NCBI RefSeq assembly: GCF_015752045.1
Contig: NZ_JADOUS010000004.1
Span: forward strand, 186,001 to 250,000
From: Arthrobacter_D sp015752045
Lineage (GTDB): Bacteria > Actinomycetota > Actinomycetes > Actinomycetales > Micrococcaceae
Direction of reading: 5' to 3'
DNA: 64,000 nt
The notes beneath the pieces are model-generated. The model had not been told where the DNA came from, made no database searches, and saw only the letters and a list, made by a program, of their open reading frames with translations. A program made the position numbers and the translations under genes. Shown here in pieces: positions 24,833 through 33,720 of the stretch (the first letter of the stretch is position 1; each line of letters opens with the position of its first letter).

Positions 24833-25845
24833 GCGGCGGTCTCGTCGCCCTGCTCGACGACGTCGCAGCGATCGCACGCATCGCGGCCGCGTCCGTGGAC
24901 GACGTCGCTGCCGGAGCCGCGAAGGCGGGCGCCAAGGCTGCCGGTGTGGTCATCGATGACGCCGCGGTCACCCCGCAGTACGTGTCCGGTGCGGATCCGT
25001 CGCGTGAGCTGCCGATGATCAAGCGGATCTTCTGGGGTTCGCTCCGGAACAAGCTGCTCATCATCCTGCCGGCGCTGCTGCTCATCAGCGCCTTCATCCC
25101 GGCGGTCATCCCGTTCATCCTCATGCTGGGCGGTACCTACCTGTGCTACGAGGGCGCCGAGAAGGTCTGGCACAAGCTCCGCGGCCACGCAGCCGAGAAG
25201 GCACCGGCCACCGAACGCGGCCCCGAGGCGGAGGCGAAGGTCACGAAGGGCGCCATCACCACCGACTTCATCCTGTCCTGCGAGATCATGGTCATCTCGA
25301 TGAACGAGGTGTCCGACGAGTCCCTGGTGGCCCGGGCACTCATCCTGGTCGTCGTCGCCCTCGCGATCACGGTCCTCGTGTACGGCGCCGTCGCACTCAT
25401 CGTGAAGATGGACGACATCGGCCTGCACCTGACCACCAAGGACTCCGCGGGCGCCCAGCGCTTCGGCGAGATGCTCGTCAAGTCGATGCCCGCGGTCCTG
25501 GCCGGCATCACCTTCATCGGAACCATCGCCATGCTGTGGGTGGGCGGCCACATCATGCTGCAGGGGGCCTACGACCTCGGCTGGCACTTCCCGTACGACC
25601 TCGTCCACGTCCTCGAGTCCCCGTTCGTCGGCATCCCGGTCCTTGGCGGCTTCCTGGCCTGGCTCGTGAACACGCTGTGCTCGGCCATCCTCGGACTCGC
25701 GTGGGGGCTCATCGTCCTGGCCGTCGTGCATCCGCTGCTGAAGGCGCTGCCGTTCGGCAAGAAGGGCGAGCACGAGGAGGGCGATATCCGTGCCGCCGTT
25801 TCCGGCTACCGATCGGACAAACGCCGCGCGGACCACACGTCCTAG
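24829..25845 (+). CDS. DUF808 family membrane protein
   Basis: 338-residue integral membrane protein of the DUF808 (YedI-like) family. It opens with SGGLVALLDDVAAIARIAAASVDDVAAG, the family's conserved soluble segment, then the ADPSRELPMIKRIFWGSLRNK linker and several hydrophobic helices (near residues 83-105, 163-195, 220-245 and 280-305). Function is unknown. The GTG at 24829 is fixed by the family N-terminus and by its 4-base overlap with the leaderless mini-ORF. A terminator follows directly. Confidence 0.85.
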   Translation: MSGGLVALLDDVAAIARIAAASVDDVAAGAAKAGAKAAGVVIDDAAVTPQYVSGADPSRELPMIKRIFWGSLRNKLLIILPALLLISAFIPAVIPFILMLGGTYLCYEGAEKVWHKLRGHAAEKAPATERGPEAEAKVTKGAITTDFILSCEIMVISMNEVSDESLVARALILVVVALAITVLVYGAVALIVKMDDIGLHLTTKDSAGAQRFGEMLVKSMPAVLAGITFIGTIAMLWVGGHIMLQGAYDLGWHFPYDLVHVLESPFVGIPVLGGFLAWLVNTLCSAILGLAWGLIVLAVVHPLLKALPFGKKGEHEEGDIRAAVSGYRSDKRRADHTS

Positions 25846-25857
25846 ATCTGCATTACC

Positions 25858-25898
25858 CGGCCCCCCGAACGCAACCGCATTCGGGGGGCCGTTTCTGT
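25858..25898 (+). terminator. Rho-independent terminator of DUF808 gene
   Basis: CGGCCCCCCGAACGC and GCATTCGGGGGGCCG form a 15-bp stem with one mismatch and loop AACC, followed by TTTCTGT. Confidence 0.85.
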
Positions 25899-25942
25899 CA
25901 GCCGTTCGCCGCAGTCTGTAGAGGGCGACCCGTACCCGCGTC

Positions 25943-25948
25943 TATAGT
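25943..25948 (+). promoter_or_regulatory. Leaderless -10 element (TATAGT) of ABC-F leader
   Basis: TATAGT ends six bases before a GTG at 25955. That GTG opens a minimal ORF GTG-CTC-TCC-TAG (25955-25966), 66 bases before the ABC-F start. Confidence 0.5.
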
Positions 25949-25954
25949 GGTGCC

Positions 25955-25966
25955 GTGCTCTCCTAG
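25955..25966 (+). promoter_or_regulatory. Possible three-codon upstream ORF
   Basis: GTG-CTC-TCC-TAG sits exactly where a leaderless transcript from TATAGT would start. Several antibiotic-resistance ABC-F genes are controlled by attenuation through short upstream ORFs, so a ribosome-stalling switch is conceivable. Chance occurrence is also possible. Confidence 0.3.
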
Positions 25967-26032
25967 ATCCTCGCTCCCTCCTGCGCCCGCGGCCACTGCC
26001 CGGCAGGACACCAGCCAGCCCCCAGGATCACC

Positions 26033-27769
26033 GTGACCACTTCCTCCTCCCCGTCCCCGCACGCTGCCGCCCATCTGCGCGTGGACGGCCTCTCCAAAAG
26101 TTTCGGCGCGCGTCGGGTCCTGACCGACGTGTCCTTCACCGTCTCCGGCGACCGCGCCGGACTCATCGGCGAGAACGGCTCCGGCAAGACGACCCTGCTG
26201 CGCATCATCGCCGACATCACCACGCCCGACGGCGGCACCGTGACCGCGGCGCTTCCCGGGGGAGGGAGGCCGCGTATCGGCCTGCTGCACCAGGAACCGC
26301 CGTTCGCCCCCTCCGCCACGGTCGCAGAGGCGCTCGAATCCGCCGTCGCCCCGGTGCGTGCCGCGGCCGACGCGGTCTCCAGTGCAGGCCTCGCCCTGGC
26401 CCACGCCCCCGACGACCCGTCCGCCGGCGCGGCGTACTCGGCCGCCCTCGAGACCGCGGAGCGCGTGGGTGCGTGGGACGTCGATGCGCGCATCGCCGCC
26501 GTCGTCGCCGGGCTGGGCCTGTCCGCCCTGGCGCCGGACCGGACGACAGGCGAACTCTCGGGCGGGCAGCGCTCCCGACTCGCCCTGGCGTGGCTCCTCC
26601 TCAGCGCACCCGACGTGCTGCTCCTGGACGAGCCGACCAACCACCTCGACGACGACGCCGCCGAGTACCTGAAGACCCTGCTCGAGGAGTGGCGGGGCCC
26701 CGTGCTCATCGCGAGCCACGACCGGGCGTTCCTGGACGACGTCGTGACGACCCTGATCGACCTCGACCCCGCACCGCTGCCGCAGTCGGTCGCCGGACCC
26801 CTCGTAGCCGATGGCGACGGCACGGGCATCGGTGTCGTCCGGTTCACCGGCACCTACACCGACTACGTGCATGCCCGGCTCGACGCCCGGGAGCGGTGGG
26901 AACGCCGCTACAGGGACGAGCAGGGGGAGCTGAAACGGCTCCGCGCCACCGTGTCGGCCAGCCATCTCGTGGGCCATGAGGACTGGACGCCGCGGTCCGA
27001 AGGGCGCGCCAGCCTCAAGTTCTACTCCGACCGCAACGCGAAGGCGGTCTCCCGCAGGGTCGACGACGCCACCTCCCGGCTCATGACGCTCGAGAGCCGC
27101 CAGATCCGCAGACCGCCCGAGGAGCTGCGGTTCCAGGGCCTCGGCGCGGCCGGTGCACCCGCCGGACCGGCCGGGACGGGTCCCGTCCTCACCGCCGCGG
27201 AGGCCTCGGTGCACGGTCGGCTCGCCGCCACCTCGCTGGTGCTCTGCGCGGGGGAGAAGTGGCTCGTCACGGGCCCCAACGGATCCGGCAAGTCGACCCT
27301 CCTCCGCCTCCTGGCCGGTGACCTCCACGCAACCGCCGGCACGGTCAGCGTGGAGCCGTCACTGCGCATCGGGCTGCTCACCCAGGACGCCGAGCTCCCC
27401 GATCCGCGCGGCCGCGGTCCCGGACGGACGGCACGGCAGGCCTACGACGACGCCGTCGGACCGGCCTGCGCGCAGATCCCGCTCCGCACGTTCGGGCTCA
27501 TCCCTCCGCGGGACGAGAACCGGCCCGTCCACGTGCTGAGCGTCGGCCAGCAGCGCAGGCTGGCTCTCGCGATCCTCCTGGCCGTCCCTCCCGACGTGCT
27601 GCTCCTCGACGAGCCGACCAACCACTTCTCCCTGCTCCTCGCCACCAAGCTCGAGGCCCTGATCCCCGGGTACCCCGGGACGGTCGTCGTCGCCTCGCAC
27701 GACCGGTGGCTCCGGCGCACCTGGCGGGGCAGGCGCCTCGAGCTAGCGGACGGCTCCTCGGGGACCTGA
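26033..27769 (+). CDS. ABC-F family ATPase
   Basis: 578-residue cytosolic protein with two ABC domains and no membrane segment. Domain 1 has Walker A GENGSGKT (46-53), LSGGQ and LLLDEPTNHLD. Domain 2 has GPNGSGKS, a variant signature LSVGQ and LLLDEPTNHF. An interdomain charged helix (REQGELKRLRATV region) corresponds to the P-site tRNA-interacting linker. ABC-F proteins act on ribosomes as translation factors or in target protection against antibiotics. The start is a GTG with a weak AGGA site. The upstream mini-ORF supports regulated, possibly drug-inducible, expression. Confidence 0.85.
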   Translation: MTTSSSPSPHAAAHLRVDGLSKSFGARRVLTDVSFTVSGDRAGLIGENGSGKTTLLRIIADITTPDGGTVTAALPGGGRPRIGLLHQEPPFAPSATVAEALESAVAPVRAAADAVSSAGLALAHAPDDPSAGAAYSAALETAERVGAWDVDARIAAVVAGLGLSALAPDRTTGELSGGQRSRLALAWLLLSAPDVLLLDEPTNHLDDDAAEYLKTLLEEWRGPVLIASHDRAFLDDVVTTLIDLDPAPLPQSVAGPLVADGDGTGIGVVRFTGTYTDYVHARLDARERWERRYRDEQGELKRLRATVSASHLVGHEDWTPRSEGRASLKFYSDRNAKAVSRRVDDATSRLMTLESRQIRRPPEELRFQGLGAAGAPAGPAGTGPVLTAAEASVHGRLAATSLVLCAGEKWLVTGPNGSGKSTLLRLLAGDLHATAGTVSVEPSLRIGLLTQDAELPDPRGRGPGRTARQAYDDAVGPACAQIPLRTFGLIPPRDENRPVHVLSVGQQRRLALAILLAVPPDVLLLDEPTNHFSLLLATKLEALIPGYPGTVVVASHDRWLRRTWRGRRLELADGSSGT

Positions 27770-27839
27770 GCGCGACCACGGTCAGCCGACCGGCGGCGCT
27801 GAGCTTCCGGGGACCAAGGGGAGCCGACCGGGGCCGGTA

Positions 27840-28721
27840 TCAGCGGCGCGCCGGGAACGGGATGCGGTCGAGGTCCGACGCCGCGATCACGGTCGCCTCG
27901 CCGGCCGTGGCCCGTGCCTGCTCGGCCAGCAGGCCGACGTCGTCGTACCGGGACGAGAAGTGCGTCAGGACCAGTGCGGCGGCTCCGCCGTGACCGGCGA
28001 GGGAGCCCGCCTGCCCGGCCGTGAGGTGCAGGTACTGCGCGGCGAGAGTGGCGTCGTCGTCGCTGAAGGTGCTCTCGGTGACCAGGAGGTCGGCGCCGTC
28101 GGCGAGCGCGGACGCGCCGTCGCAGGGTGCGGTGTCCATGACGAAGGCGAAGCGGCGCCCGGCCCGGTGCACGCTGACGTCGTCGAGCCTCACGGAGCCG
28201 AGGCTCCCCTCGCGCTGCAGGCGTCCGACGTCGGGCCCGGCGATGCCCGCTGCCGCGAGCCGGTCCGGCAGGAACGTCCGCCCGTCCGGCTCGATGACGC
28301 GGTAGCCCAACGCCTCGACGCGGTGGTGCAGCCTCTCCACCTCCAGTCCGGGGGCGATCGGTCCGGCGGCGCCGTGGGGGTGCAGGTGCAGGTCGAGCCC
28401 CGGCGTGGCAAGGAACACGAGCGCGCGCACCACGTCCTCGCCGGACGCCGGATAGTGGACGTGCACGGGGTGCGTGACACCGTCGAGCACCATGCGCGAG
28501 AGGACGCCGGGCAGCCCGAAGCAGTGGTCCCCGTGCACGTGGGTGATGCAGATGCGGTCGATCTTCGACGCCGAGAGACCGGCGTGGATCAGTTGCCGCT
28601 GCGTGCCCTCGCCGGGATCGAGGAGGATCCCCTCCTGCTCCCACTGCAGGAAGTACCCGTTGTGGTTGCGGGTCCGGGTGGGTGCCTGGGAGGAGGTGCC
28701 GAGGATGACGAGCTCACGCAT
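27840..28721 (-). CDS. rnz: Ribonuclease Z
   Basis: 293-residue metallo-beta-lactamase-fold endonuclease that trims the 3' end of tRNA precursors. The zinc ligands lie in HVHGDH, in the MDTAPCDGA segment, and in the final LTHFSSRY motif that is diagnostic for RNase Z/ElaC. TESTFSDDD also fits. The length is typical of the short form. The ATG at 28721 has CAGACT six bases upstream and no ribosome site. Convergent with the ABC-F gene. Confidence 0.92.
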   Translation of the reverse strand: MRELVILGTSSQAPTRTRNHNGYFLQWEQEGILLDPGEGTQRQLIHAGLSASKIDRICITHVHGDHCFGLPGVLSRMVLDGVTHPVHVHYPASGEDVVRALVFLATPGLDLHLHPHGAAGPIAPGLEVERLHHRVEALGYRVIEPDGRTFLPDRLAAAGIAGPDVGRLQREGSLGSVRLDDVSVHRAGRRFAFVMDTAPCDGASALADGADLLVTESTFSDDDATLAAQYLHLTAGQAGSLAGHGGAAALVLTHFSSRYDDVGLLAEQARATAGEATVIAASDLDRIPFPARR

Positions 28722-28727
28722 GACCCC

Positions 28728-28733
28728 AGTCTG
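28728..28733 (-). promoter_or_regulatory. Candidate leaderless -10 element (CAGACT)
   Basis: On the minus strand CAGACT precedes the rnz ATG by exactly six bases. Confidence 0.4.
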
Positions 28734-28766
28734 GCACCGGGAGGGGCGCGGGAGGGTGCAGGGTGG

Positions 28767-29441
28767 TCAGAGCCGTGCGATGCCCAGGCCCGCGATGAAC
28801 AGCCCGGCGATCAGGAGGGTGACACCCGTGATCGTCTGGCTGTGGCGTTGCATCCACGCGTCCAGGCCGGTCAGCATCGCTTCCGCACGCTCGGGCCGGC
28901 GCATCCGCAGGACGATCGGTACGAGGATCTCCGCCTGGGCGAGCAGGACGTACGCGAGGACGACCAGCGTGCCTGCAAGGAGGCGAAGGTCCTGGAGCCC
29001 GATCAGCGTGCCCGCGGTCAAGGAGAGCAGTACTGCCTTCGGCCGCAGATTCAGGGCCAGTCCCAGGATGAGGAACTGCCAGGGATGGGCTGAGTCGACC
29101 CGGGCTCGCAACCCGCTCAGTGCCGCGCGGTCGGTCCTGGGGGCGCGTGACAGGAGGTAGATGCCGTAGCCGATCACGAGCGCCGCCACGACCAGGCCGA
29201 CCGCCGCCGCGCGCGCGTTCGGGTCCGGACCTTCCCGGATCGGAAGGAAGCGCAGTCCGGCCGCCGCACCGCCGACCAGCAGGAGGGCCCCGGCGAAGCT
29301 CCCGAAGAAGAACAGGAAGGCGCCGCGGTGGGCGTTGGGGGACAGCAGGATGATGATGGTCACGGTGGCGGGCACCGTGCTCATCGTCCCCGCGAAGGCG
29401 ACGGGTATCAGGCTGACCAGCAGGCTCAGGAGGCTCAGCAT
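28767..29441 (-). CDS. GAP family membrane protein
   Basis: 224-residue integral membrane protein with about six helices and the LNLRPKAVLLSLTAG signature of the GAP (Sap/GPL-addressing) family, related to LysE-type transporters. Mycobacterial members help move glycolipids to the surface; the cargo here is unknown. The ATG at 29441 follows an AGGTGAG site. It lies 39 bases after the AI-2E family gene in the same direction, so the two probably form an operon of membrane proteins. Confidence 0.78.
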   Translation of the reverse strand: MLSLLSLLVSLIPVAFAGTMSTVPATVTIIILLSPNAHRGAFLFFFGSFAGALLLVGGAAAGLRFLPIREGPDPNARAAAVGLVVAALVIGYGIYLLSRAPRTDRAALSGLRARVDSAHPWQFLILGLALNLRPKAVLLSLTAGTLIGLQDLRLLAGTLVVLAYVLLAQAEILVPIVLRMRRPERAEAMLTGLDAWMQRHSQTITGVTLLIAGLFIAGLGIARL

Positions 29442-29480
29442 CAAGGACTCACCTGGCGCCGGAGCCGACGACGGGGGACG

Positions 29481-30632
29481 TCATGCCTGCTCCTCGCGGG
29501 GGGTGGTGGGCTTCGCTCTCCGCTGGGCCCGCCGGGCACGGGTCTCGCCGGCCTCGTCCTCGAGGATTCCCCGGAGGTCCGATGTGTCCCCGGTGAGGGC
29601 CCTGCGCCACGCCGTCGACGGTTCCGCGTCGATGAGGATCGCCCGGACCAGGAGGGTCAGCGGCACGGCCAGGACGGCACCGACGGGCCCCAGGACCACG
29701 GCCCAGAAGAGCACGGAGACGAAGGTCAGGCTCTCGCTGAGAGACACCGCGTTACCGATGTACTTCGGCTGGACGATGGACTGGACGGCGCCGTTGATCA
29801 CCCCGTAGACGACGATGACGGCGACGACGGTCGGCCAGCCCCCGGTGAGGAACCCGAAGAACAGGGGAGGGATGATGGCGATGAAGTAGCCGACGTTGGG
29901 GATGAAGCTGCAGATGAAGGACAGCAGGCCCCAGAGGAGGGCGCCCGGGACCTGGAGGAGGACGAGCACCAGCCAGTTGAACGCACCCTGGGCGAGGCCG
30001 AGCACCGTCGTCGCGACCATGTACCGGCGAGCCCCGGCTGCGAACCCGACGAGGGCGGGGACCAGCGCCGGGCGGTGGGGGGTCAGGTAGGTGAGGAGCG
30101 CCGGCACCCGGGATCCGTCGACAGCCATGAGGATGAGCAGGGTCAGGAGCACCACAAGACCGCCCACGATGCTCGTGACGCCGCCCAGCAGGCCGCCGAT
30201 GAACGCGAGGATGTTCTCCGGTGTGAAAGTGTCCTCGACTGCGCCCGGCTGCCCCGTGCCGAGTCCGGCCGACGCCAGCAGCCCGGAGACAGATGCCCCC
30301 ACCTGCTCCAGTTGCGGCGCGTACTGGGGGAGGAGGACGGAGAACTGGACGAGGGCCAGGACCAGGACCACGGCGAAGACCAGGACGAGGGCGAGGACGG
30401 CAGCGGTCGACGCAGCCGTGGCGAGTCCCCGCGAGACCCCGCGCCTGTGCAACCGACTCCGGAGCGGGTGCACGCACAGGGTGAGGATGACCGCCAGGAA
30501 CACCGGGACGACGACACCCCGGACGGCAGCGATCCCGAACGCTGCCACGGTCGCTCCGCCGAGGGCGAGCAGGACGGTGGTGCTGCGCGGGAGGGCTGAT
30601 CGCGGATCGGGAGCAGGCGGGTCCGGCATCAT
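29481..30632 (-). CDS. AI-2E family transporter
   Basis: 383-residue polytopic membrane protein with the family layout: paired N-terminal helices (residues 18-55), a helix at 68-97, an amphipathic periplasmic or pore segment, then a cluster of C-terminal helices around FICSFIPNVGYFIAIIPPLFFGF, the conserved GxxIxPxxG-like region. The family includes AI-2 exporters and Na+/H+ antiporters, so the cargo is uncertain. The ATG at 30632 has an AAGGAG site. First gene of a two-gene unit with the GAP protein. Confidence 0.83.
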   Translation of the reverse strand: MMPDPPAPDPRSALPRSTTVLLALGGATVAAFGIAAVRGVVVPVFLAVILTLCVHPLRSRLHRRGVSRGLATAASTAAVLALVLVFAVVLVLALVQFSVLLPQYAPQLEQVGASVSGLLASAGLGTGQPGAVEDTFTPENILAFIGGLLGGVTSIVGGLVVLLTLLILMAVDGSRVPALLTYLTPHRPALVPALVGFAAGARRYMVATTVLGLAQGAFNWLVLVLLQVPGALLWGLLSFICSFIPNVGYFIAIIPPLFFGFLTGGWPTVVAVIVVYGVINGAVQSIVQPKYIGNAVSLSESLTFVSVLFWAVVLGPVGAVLAVPLTLLVRAILIDAEPSTAWRRALTGDTSDLRGILEDEAGETRARRAQRRAKPTTPREEQA

Positions 30633-31061
30633 GGGCTTCTCCTTCTACTGGAGGGATGCGGTGGGACGGGCGAGGTCGTCGAACGCCGGGTGCGGGACCT
30701 CGGGGGAGCAGGAGCGGTGGATGCGGACACGCGCGCGGAGCGGGCGCTCGCGGGGGACGGCCGGGGGTTCGTGGGACTGAGGACGGCCGCCACGGCGATC
30801 CGAACGACATGGACCGCCGACTCCGGCAGGGCCGCTCCTTCGGGATCCTGGCGATGTGCGAGCACGGAGTACCCCCGATCCTGACGACCGTGTCGCAGCC
30901 CATCTGACGGCACGCAAGTGCTGCACTCATTGTCGACGCGGGGAGGTGATGCAGTCTCACCCGTCGGGGATGAGACTCGGCGTGCGCCCAGGGTGTGGAC
31001 CGACCGGCGGACGAGGGAAAGAATGGGCATCGACCCGGCACACCGTCGAAGGAGCACCACC
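30633..31061. other. Intergenic region, no gene seen
   Basis: 429 bases between the divergent AI-2E and CPBP-like genes. Short open frames exist but their translations are Arg/Gly-rich and unconvincing. It should hold both promoters; no consensus pair is clear. Confidence 0.5.
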
Positions 31062-31937
31062 GTGGACCACGCAGCAGCGCCGGCACCGGACGCGCCTCTC
31101 CCGGGAGCCATGCTCACGGCGACGCGGTCCTGGAAGCAGGGCGCCTGGCACACGCCCTCCCGGGCACTGGTCCCGGCCGCACTGGTGTCCCTCGCCGGCT
31201 TCGTCCTGCTCGTACTCCACCAGCCCCTGTCCGGCTACGGACTGCTGGCCGTGGCGCTCGCCGTGGCCGCCGTCGTCGACCGCGCCCTGTTCAGGGACCT
31301 CGTGCTGATCGCCTTCGGCGTCACCGTGATGACCCTCGTGCCCATCACCACGGATATCAGCGTCGAGCACATGGCGGTCATGGGTTCGGCCATGATCCTC
31401 GCCGTCGGCGTGCCCTACACCGTCTCGCGCTTCGCGTACCGTGACCACGCGGTCACCTTCCCGCTGCGGACCGGTGTGCCCTGGACCCGCGCGGAGAAAG
31501 GGTACCTGCCCGTCGTCGTCGTGATGGGCTACGCCCTGCTGCCGTTCTACCTGATCAGCACCGGGGTCTACACGAACTGGCCGGCGGCCTCGGAACCGGC
31601 GGAGATCGCGCGCCTGTTCATCGGCACCAACGGCCTCGGGATCTGGGACGAGCTGTTCTTCATCTGTACGGTCTTCGCCCTCCTGCGCCGCCACCTGCCC
31701 ATGGTGCAGGCCAACGTGCTGCAGGCGGTGCTGTTCACATCGTTCCTCTGGGAACTGGGCTTCACGGCGTGGGCACCGCTGTTCATCTTCCCGTTCGCGC
31801 TCCTGCAGGCCTTCATCTTCACCCGGACGCGCTCGCTGTCCTACATCATCTGCGTGCACCTCCTGTTCGACTTCGTGCTGTTCCTCGTCCTCCTCCATGC
31901 GCACAATCGTGCGTGGTTCGACATCTTCATCTACTGA
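31062..31937 (+). CDS. CPBP-like intramembrane protease homologue
   Basis: 291-residue protein with a short polar N-terminus and about seven membrane helices. The C-terminal half resembles the CPBP/Abi fold: a GIWDELFFICTVFALLRR helix and a CVHLLFDFVLF helix carrying His. The usual first motif EExxxR reads D-E-L-F-F-I here, so the second Glu and Arg are missing and proteolysis may be lost. The GTG at 31062 was preferred because AAGGAG lies seven bases upstream; an ATG at 31023 with a GAGGGAAAG site is the alternative. Confidence 0.65.
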   Translation: MDHAAAPAPDAPLPGAMLTATRSWKQGAWHTPSRALVPAALVSLAGFVLLVLHQPLSGYGLLAVALAVAAVVDRALFRDLVLIAFGVTVMTLVPITTDISVEHMAVMGSAMILAVGVPYTVSRFAYRDHAVTFPLRTGVPWTRAEKGYLPVVVVMGYALLPFYLISTGVYTNWPAASEPAEIARLFIGTNGLGIWDELFFICTVFALLRRHLPMVQANVLQAVLFTSFLWELGFTAWAPLFIFPFALLQAFIFTRTRSLSYIICVHLLFDFVLFLVLLHAHNRAWFDIFIY

Positions 31938-31978
31938 GGCCGTCTCCGGGGTGCCCGTGTTCGGCGAATTGCACGGCG

Positions 31979-32007
31979 TTGACACGTAATTTGGGCGGGA
32001 CTAGTAT
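31979..32007 (+). promoter_or_regulatory. Consensus vegetative promoter of fmdBA
   Basis: TTGACA (31979-31984), a 17-base spacer and TAGTAT (32002-32007). The best -35/-10 match in the window. Transcription should start near 32014, giving a leader of about 125 bases before fmdB. Confidence 0.8.
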
Positions 32008-32039
32008 CGCCGTCACCACCCCGCACCGCGAATGTCACG

Positions 32040-32082
32040 CTTTTCCGGCCCGACGCGATGTGCGGGTCGGAAGAGCTTTTAT
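32040..32082 (+). terminator. Leader terminator/attenuator upstream of fmdB
   Basis: CTTTTCCGGCCCG (32040-32052) pairs with CGGGTCGGAAGAG (32063-32075) over 13 bp including two G-U pairs, with a 10-base loop, followed by CTTTTAT. It lies between the promoter and the gene, so it would stop transcription unless relieved, i.e. an attenuator. Confidence 0.55.
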
Positions 32083-32138
32083 CCCTGCATACGTGCCGGG
32101 CCGGTCCATGATCCTTGCCGGGAAGAAAGGTCTGCCTC

Positions 32139-32429
32139 ATGCCGATCTACGAATACCACTGCCCCCGATGCAAGGTGTACGAGATCATCCGGGGCATGGG
32201 AGCGGCTCCGGCGGAGGACACCTGCCCGACCTGCGGGCAGCCTGCCCGGCGCAAGATCAGTGCGCCCCATGTCTCCAGGACAGGGACAGCGGCATTCCAG
32301 CTCATCGATTCGACCACGCGCAGTGCGTCGGAACCCGACGTGGTGTCCGGGGCACTCCCGTCGACGGGCAAAGGCGCCGCTCCTGTCTATTCGACGAATC
32401 CGCTTCACAGGAAACTGCCACGACCTTAG
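32139..32429 (+). CDS. fmdB: FmdB family zinc ribbon protein
   Basis: 96-residue protein with the FmdB zinc ribbon MPIYEYHCPRC ... CPTCG (two CxxC pairs, residues 7-10 and 30-33) and a flexible tail. FmdB proteins are putative regulators linked to formamidase genes; the zinc ribbon may bind nucleic acid or protein. The ATG at 32139 matches the family's invariant start; AAAGG is 8 bases upstream. Formamidase follows 34 bases later, as in known fmd loci. Confidence 0.88.
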   Translation: MPIYEYHCPRCKVYEIIRGMGAAPAEDTCPTCGQPARRKISAPHVSRTGTAAFQLIDSTTRSASEPDVVSGALPSTGKGAAPVYSTNPLHRKLPRP

Positions 32430-32463
32430 TCATAACCCGACGACAATCATCGAAGGAGATGAA

Positions 32464-33720
32464 ATGCCTGACGTCATATTCCCCCTTGATTCGAGCAGGA
32501 AATTCGAGGACCAGGAGAAAGTCGGACACAACCGGTGGCACCCGGAGATCCCCCCGGTGGCCACGGTGAAGCCCGGCGATTCCTTCAGGGTCCATTGTCG
32601 GGAATGGTTCGACGGCGCCATCGTCAACGACGATTCCGCCGATGACATCCTGAACGCCCCGCTCCTCACCGTCCACAAACTCAGCGGCCCCTTCGCCGTG
32701 GAAGGCGTGAAACCGGGGGACCTCCTCGTCGTCGACATCCTGGACGTCGGTCCCATCCCCCAGGAGGACTCGGGCCCGCTCGCCGGGCAAGGGTGGGGGT
32801 ACACCGGGATCTTCTCGCGGAACAACGGCGGCGGGTTCCTGACCGAGCAGTTCCCCGACGCCTACAAGGCCATCTGGGACTTCAGCGGGCAGGTGGCGAC
32901 CTCGCGGCATGTGCCGGAGGTGTCCTACGTCGGGCTCATCCATCCGGGCCTGATGGGCACGGCGCCCTCGGCGGGCCTGCTGGCGAAGTGGAACAAGCGG
33001 GAGGGCGACCTGATTGCCACCGACCCGCACCGCGTCCCCCCGCTCGCGCTGCCGCCCGAGGCGGAGCACGCCCTGCTCGGGAGCCTGCCGGCGTCCGAGT
33101 TCGACCGCGTGGCGGGGGAAGCCGCCCGCACCGCACCTCCCCGGGAGAACGGCGGCAACCAGGACATCAAGAACCTGTCGAAGGGCTCCCGGATCTTCTA
33201 CCCCGTGTTCGTGGACGGTGCGAACCTGTCGCTCGGCGATCTCCACTTCTCGCAGGGCGACGGCGAGATCACCTTCTGTGGTGCGATCGAGATGGGAGGC
33301 TTCATCGACCTCCGCGTCGATGTCATCAAGGGCGGCATGGACACCTACGGCGTGAGCGAGAATGCCATCTTCATGCCCGGCATCGTCGAACCCCGATACA
33401 GCGAATGGATCGCCTTCTCGGGTACCTCCGTGACCCTCGACGGCAAGCAGCACTACCTGGATTCGCACCTGTCCTACCAGCGGGCATGCCTGCACGCCAT
33501 CGACTACCTGACGAAGTTCGGCTACAGCCCGGAGCAGGCCTACCTGCTGCTGGGATCGGCGCCGATCGAGGGCCGGCTGTCGGGCGTCGTGGACATCCCC
33601 AACTCCTGCTCGACCGTCTACCTCCCCACGGCGATCTTCGACTTCGATATCCGCCCCTCCGCCGCCGGCCCGCACAGGATCGACGCCGGCATGGGCGCAC
33701 CGAGATCGCGCAACACCTGA
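32464..33720 (+). CDS. fmdA: Formamidase
   Basis: 418-residue enzyme of the FmdA/AmdA family that hydrolyses formamide to formate and ammonia. Diagnostic segments are the N-terminal D-x(n)-VGHNRWHPEIPP, WFDG near residue 56, GQGWGYTGIF, the LIHPGLMGTAPS turn, GGNQDIKNL and the RACLHAIDYL-to-LLGSAPIEGRLSGVVDIPN region. The length is normal. Strong GAAGGAGAT site. It is co-transcribed with fmdB, probably under nitrogen- or metabolite-responsive control through the leader hairpin. Confidence 0.93.
   Translation: MPDVIFPLDSSRKFEDQEKVGHNRWHPEIPPVATVKPGDSFRVHCREWFDGAIVNDDSADDILNAPLLTVHKLSGPFAVEGVKPGDLLVVDILDVGPIPQEDSGPLAGQGWGYTGIFSRNNGGGFLTEQFPDAYKAIWDFSGQVATSRHVPEVSYVGLIHPGLMGTAPSAGLLAKWNKREGDLIATDPHRVPPLALPPEAEHALLGSLPASEFDRVAGEAARTAPPRENGGNQDIKNLSKGSRIFYPVFVDGANLSLGDLHFSQGDGEITFCGAIEMGGFIDLRVDVIKGGMDTYGVSENAIFMPGIVEPRYSEWIAFSGTSVTLDGKQHYLDSHLSYQRACLHAIDYLTKFGYSPEQAYLLLGSAPIEGRLSGVVDIPNSCSTVYLPTAIFDFDIRPSAAGPHRIDAGMGAPRSRNT

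Noticed and set aside
30690..30884. Short frame with a faint DUF202-like 'GFVGLRTA' stretch
   Set aside because: Only a few residues resemble the family, the rest is Arg/Ala/Ser-rich, and no membrane segment follows.
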